From: an uncultured Erysipelotrichaceae bacterium | GTDB lineage: Bacteria; Bacillota_I; Bacilli_A; Erysipelotrichales; Erysipelotrichaceae | Reading direction: 5' to 3' | Assembly (NCBI GenBank): GCA_934675465.1 | Contig: CAKUQM010000049.1 | Span: 1 to 9,869 of the forward strand | Length of the DNA stretch: 9,869 bases | Shown: positions 8,201 through 9,869 of the stretch, piece by piece | Layout of the letters: the number at the start of each line of letters is the position of its first letter | How positions within the stretch are numbered: position 1 is the first letter of the stretch | Made by a program: the position numbers and the translations under genes | The notes under the pieces: generated by a model | Told to the model about the DNA's origin: nothing | Database searches by the model: none | The model's input: the letters and a program-made list of their open reading frames with translations, nothing else

Positions 8201-8722
8201 AATACTGGTGGTCAATCTTCTAAGTCATCTCAAGCTGCTTCTATTGCTAAGTTTGCTGCTGGTGGTAAGGCTACAGCTAAGAAAGACTTAGGCCAAATCG
8301 CTATGGCTTATGGCCATGTATATGTCGCTTCAGTATCTATGGGTGCTAACAGAATGCAATTATTAAAGGCTCTTGAAGAAGCTGAAAGCTATGATGGACC
8401 ATCTCTAATCATTGCTTACTGTCCATGTGCTGAACAAGGTATCAGATCTGGTCTTGCTTCTCAACAAAAGGTTGAAGCTAATGCTGTTAAGTGTGGTTAC
8501 ACTACTCTATACAGATTCGATCCACGTAAGGAACAACCTCTAACAATCGATTCTAAGGAACCAAATTGGGATGAATTTGAAGCATTCTTAATGAATGAAA
8601 ACAGATACAACCAATTACCTAAGATCAGAGGTCAAGAGGCTGCTGAAGCTGCATTTGCTAAGACAAAGAGTGATGCTCAAAAGCGTTATAAGAGACTAGT
8701 TGCTCTATCTAAAGACTGCTAA
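5219..8722 (+). CDS. nifJ: Pyruvate:ferredoxin (flavodoxin) oxidoreductase
   Basis: This 1167-residue enzyme oxidises pyruvate with CoA to acetyl-CoA and CO2 and passes electrons to ferredoxin or flavodoxin, a central step of anaerobic fermentation in the cytoplasm. It has the single-chain layout. The pyruvate/thiamine region is at about 1-255, with YPITPSSPMAE (Thr31), Glu64 and Arg114 at the positions I recall as active-site residues in the Desulfovibrio africanus enzyme. Then come the transketolase-C-like region, the gamma region and an 8Fe ferredoxin domain with ligands Cys690/693/696/700 and Cys746/749/752/756. The thiamine-diphosphate domain carries the proximal cluster ligands Cys815, Cys818, Cys843 and probably Cys1070. 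Its cofactor motif runs from GDGWA (961-965) to EVYSNTGGQ (991-999). No expected residue is missing. It lacks the extra C-terminal protective extension of the D. africanus enzyme, as is usual in clostridial forms. It has its own promoter and terminator and appears monocistronic. The physiological acceptor is not shown by the sequence. Confidence 0.97.
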   Translation: MGKVFQSMDGNTATAHCAYAFTEVACIYPITPSSPMAEVIDTWSTEGRKNIFDSTVKVVEMQSEGGAAGALHGALQGGTLGATFTASQGFLLMIPNMYKLAGELLPAVIHTSARSLAGRALSIFGDHQDIYSARQTGMCMLASHSVQECMDLAGVAHLAAIKGSLPFIHFFDGFRTSHEIQKVEVMDQEFLKSLVDMDAVAKFKANALNPHTNPVTRGGAENDDIYFPAREAANGYYEAIPDIVNDYMQKISEHTGRTYAPFTYYGAPDADRIIIAMGSVTETIKETIDALRTKGEKVGLIKVHLYRPFSVKYLEKVLPASVKKIAVLDRTIEAGAREPLFLDVCDALREHKDLTIIGGRYGLSSRDTAPNQIKAVYDELAHDNPREEFTIGIEDDVTHLSLPVDPNFHVDADYTSCLFFGLGSDGTVGANKSSIKIIGDNTDQYAQAYFQYDSKKAGGVTRSHLRFGPSPIRSTYYISNADFISCSLDSYCFKYDMTKQLKDGGTFLLNTSFPKEEIAKHLPNRMLAGLAKKHAKFYIIDATKICAEIGMGRRTNTTLQSAFFALNEQIMPYDKALELMKYMAKKSYSKKGDDVVEMNYRAIDAGKAGLVEVAVDPAWAELTYDANKANTGDAYFDNHVSVINALDGYDLPVSNFLKYGLPDGSLQSNVAFKEKRTIAVNVPKWNSENCIQCGFCAFVCPHATIRPVLLTDEEIKNAPKEFDTIPAMGKGVENLKFRIQVSPANCVGCGLCAEECPGKGGKKALEMVDVNEELENEVLADYMFKDLEPKTTYYPTNTIKGSQFLKPYFEVSGACPGCGEAPYYKLVSQLFGRDMLVANATGCSMIYCSSAPSTPFVKDNNGEGVAWANSLFEDNAEYGYGMAIAQNYKEAKILSIMEANLDSDCGESFKKYIAAGNNRDAQRACVDEVVAAVKASSNPAVKELLEFERDLVSKSVWIVGGDGWAYDIGYGGLDHVLANNVNVNVLVLDTEVYSNTGGQSSKSSQAASIAKFAAGGKATAKKDLGQIAMAYGHVYVASVSMGANRMQLLKALEEAESYDGPSLIIAYCPCAEQGIRSGLASQQKVEANAVKCGYTTLYRFDPRKEQPLTIDSKEPNWDEFEAFLMNENRYNQLPKIRGQEAAEAAFAKTKSDAQKRYKRLVALSKDC

Positions 8723-8731
8723 TCAATCAAA

Positions 8732-9742
8732 TTAAAGGAGTTCATTTGAACTCCTTTTCTTTACATACAATTCATCGTATAACCATTCAAGTTTTTTATT
8801 CTCATAAGCAATTATAGAAACAATATCTTTAACAAGTGTTTTATCTACCACTTCAGATTTATTGAGATATCCTTCTTTTGGCAAAGTTATTATATTACTG
8901 AATTCTTCATCTTCATCATAGTATTCAACACCGTAGTTAGTTCCTTTTGAAGAAAACAAGTATATATAATTATTAAAACCACAATAGAATTTTTGACCTA
9001 CATTAAATCTAAAATAATGATTTTTAAAAGTAGATTCTTTCTTATTATTGTTTCTAGTTTTTATTTCCGTTGAGTATTTCTTCTCTGAAACAATGTGATA
9101 TGCATTATTTAAGAAAGTTTCAATATGTTTGTTACACAAACGATATCTATTACGATTTAACTTTATTTCACCATTTTTATCTTCAAGTAGTTTATAAATT
9201 ATTGCCTTATTATTCTTTGAATCAAATTCATGAATATAAAACAAATTATGGTCATCCTTAATGATGTTTCCTTCTTGGAAAAAATGAGCACAATCTATTA
9301 GAAGCTGTCCTTTAGTTTTTAATCTAGAATTTATTTTATTCAAATGATTCGTCTTAAGACTATCTACTATATAAAGAATTTCATCCTTATCTATTTCGTA
9401 GCAATTATTTAGATTAAAGTAAGTATCTTTTGTAAAGTTGTAATTATCTTTATTTAACAAGTAATAATGATTAAAATTATTTTTCTTACTTGTACCTGAA
9501 TATGCATAAATACTATTGCCTTTTTTCTTTGCAACTATAAAAGGACGAATACGATGACTTTCTTCTATTTTTTCTAGATTATCGCATCTTGTAATTCCAA
9601 ACACTATATCACCAGGTCTAATTTGTTCAAATAATTTATCATGATCAATATCTTTTAATTGTGGAACTAAGTCAGTTAATGATAGTTCTTTCTTCTTAAA
9701 TAAATTTTTAAGATAATTTAAAATTGTTTTTAATAATTTCAT
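8732..9742 (-). CDS. Uncharacterised protein, possible PemK/MazF-like N-terminal region
   Basis: I do not recognise this 336-residue protein as a whole. The first 20 residues are lysine-rich and amphipathic, with no signal peptide or clear membrane helix. Residues 41-71 (IRPGDIVFG, then HRIRPFIVA), the GNSIYAYSGTS stretch at 75-85 and a following D-E-I-L segment near 120 recall PemK/MazF-fold proteins. Arg66 and Thr84 could match the catalytic Arg and Thr of MazF. Later segments at about 157-207 and 247-290 also look like small beta barrels and may be diverged copies. The remainder is rich in Asn, Lys and Tyr. No antitoxin-like gene adjoins it and it is three times the length of MazF, so a free toxin is doubtful. 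It is convergent with the oxidoreductase gene, with stops nine bases apart. The start is supported by AAAGGAG seven bases upstream. The reading frame is firm; the function is not. Confidence 0.75.
   Translation of the reverse strand: MKLLKTILNYLKNLFKKKELSLTDLVPQLKDIDHDKLFEQIRPGDIVFGITRCDNLEKIEESHRIRPFIVAKKKGNSIYAYSGTSKKNNFNHYYLLNKDNYNFTKDTYFNLNNCYEIDKDEILYIVDSLKTNHLNKINSRLKTKGQLLIDCAHFFQEGNIIKDDHNLFYIHEFDSKNNKAIIYKLLEDKNGEIKLNRNRYRLCNKHIETFLNNAYHIVSEKKYSTEIKTRNNNKKESTFKNHYFRFNVGQKFYCGFNNYIYLFSSKGTNYGVEYYDEDEEFSNIITLPKEGYLNKSEVVDKTLVKDIVSIIAYENKKLEWLYDELYVKKRSSNELL
8734..8760 (+). terminator. Intrinsic terminator of the oxidoreductase gene
   Basis: AAAGGAGTTC at 8734-8743 pairs perfectly with GAACTCCTTT at 8748-8757 across a 4-base loop. 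The 3' arm runs into a T-rich tail (TTTTCTTT) from 8755. It begins 11 bases after the TAA. In the minus direction the hairpin is followed by AATTTGATTGATTAG, which is not a good U-tract, so it should serve mainly the plus strand. The whole stem overlaps the 3' end of the convergent gene. Confidence 0.9.
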
Positions 9743-9749
9743 TTACGCA

Positions 9750-9756
9750 CTCCTTT
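9750..9756 (-). promoter_or_regulatory. Ribosome binding site of the minus-strand gene
   Basis: Read on the minus strand, AAAGGAG stands seven bases before the ATG at 9742. The spacing is ideal and selects this start over the upstream in-window ATG at 9765. Confidence 0.75.
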
Positions 9757-9769
9757 TCTAACCATCTTA

Positions 9770-9775
9770 ATTGTA
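9770..9775 (-). promoter_or_regulatory. Possible -10 element of the minus-strand gene
   Basis: TACAAT on the minus strand would start transcription near 9763 and give a leader of about 20 bases containing the ribosome binding site. No convincing -35 lies 16-18 bases upstream (the best position reads TGATTT), so a promoter here would need an activator, or the real one lies further upstream. Confidence 0.35.
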
Positions 9776-9869
9776 AGAAAAAGGGTGTACATAAATCATC
9801 TGATTAGCACCTTTTAACAGGTAACACCTATTTCAAATAGATTTCTTAATTGGACATCTTGTTTAAACG
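9776..9869. other. Gene-free right edge with short inverted repeats
   Basis: No open frame or RNA gene is visible here. It holds AATCA-TC-TGATT at 9794-9805, CTATTT-C-AAATAG at 9828-9840, and alternating ACCT/AGGT/ACCT blocks at 9809-9829. These lie just upstream of the possible promoter of the minus-strand gene and could be protein-binding sites, but such short repeats also arise by chance in A+T-rich DNA. Confidence 0.3.

Noticed and set aside
1..9742. Mollicute-type code with TGA read as tryptophan
   Set aside because: All five genes read through to TAA with only TGG for tryptophan and no frame interrupted by TGA, so the standard code suffices; TGA is simply not used as a stop in these genes.
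9739..9765. Eight-codon leader peptide on the minus strand (MVRKGVRK) overlapping the start of the unknown gene by ATGA
   Set aside because: It has no ribosome binding site of its own and contains the downstream gene's ribosome binding site; chance is the simpler explanation.
9783..9856. Possible insertion-sequence remnant bounded by GGGTGTACA and TTGGACA
   Set aside because: The two ends are not inverted repeats of each other, no target duplication is visible and no transposase fragment is nearby.

Overview
The window comes from a low-GC Gram-positive anaerobe, most likely a gut Firmicute of the Erysipelotrichia or a neighbouring Bacilli lineage. The grounds are strong A+T bias, AGGAGG-type ribosome binding sites, a murein hydrolase next to a PASTA-repeat protein (both marks of a Gram-positive wall), and a full-length pyruvate:ferredoxin oxidoreductase, which suggests anaerobic fermentation. 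The standard genetic code fits: tryptophan is TGG, and all five genes end in TAA. The lineage is an inference from composition and gene content; no rRNA or marker gene is present.

Positions 1-5155 hold three tightly packed plus-strand genes, probably the tail of a longer cell-envelope operon whose promoter lies to the left. They are: (i) a secreted glucosaminidase cut off at its 5' end, with an SH3b-like region and what look like two copies of a beta-rich domain; (ii) an 829-residue, single-pass membrane protein whose outer part is about eleven PASTA-like units and which has no kinase domain; (iii) a cytoplasmic sugar-transfer-associated ATP-grasp enzyme. The first two overlap by one base and the next junction is a 2-base gap, so translation is probably coupled. 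Together they suggest a wall module: a hydrolase, a long surface protein that may bind the wall, and an enzyme that may modify a wall polymer or its precursor.

Positions 5156-8760 are a self-contained metabolic unit: an extended -10 promoter, a strong ribosome binding site, the 1167-residue pyruvate:ferredoxin oxidoreductase (pyruvate to acetyl-CoA plus reduced ferredoxin), and a strong intrinsic terminator.

Positions 8732-9742 carry a convergent minus-strand gene for a 336-residue protein of unknown function with a faint PemK/MazF-like N-terminal region. Its last codons are written inside the oxidoreductase terminator. The last 127 bases have no gene and hold short inverted repeats upstream of the minus-strand gene.

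No tRNA, rRNA, CRISPR array or recognisable transposase gene was seen. The most unusual element is the PASTA-like array, whose middle is a threefold tandem duplication of a module of about 140 residues, each copy with a conserved C-x8-C cysteine pair.
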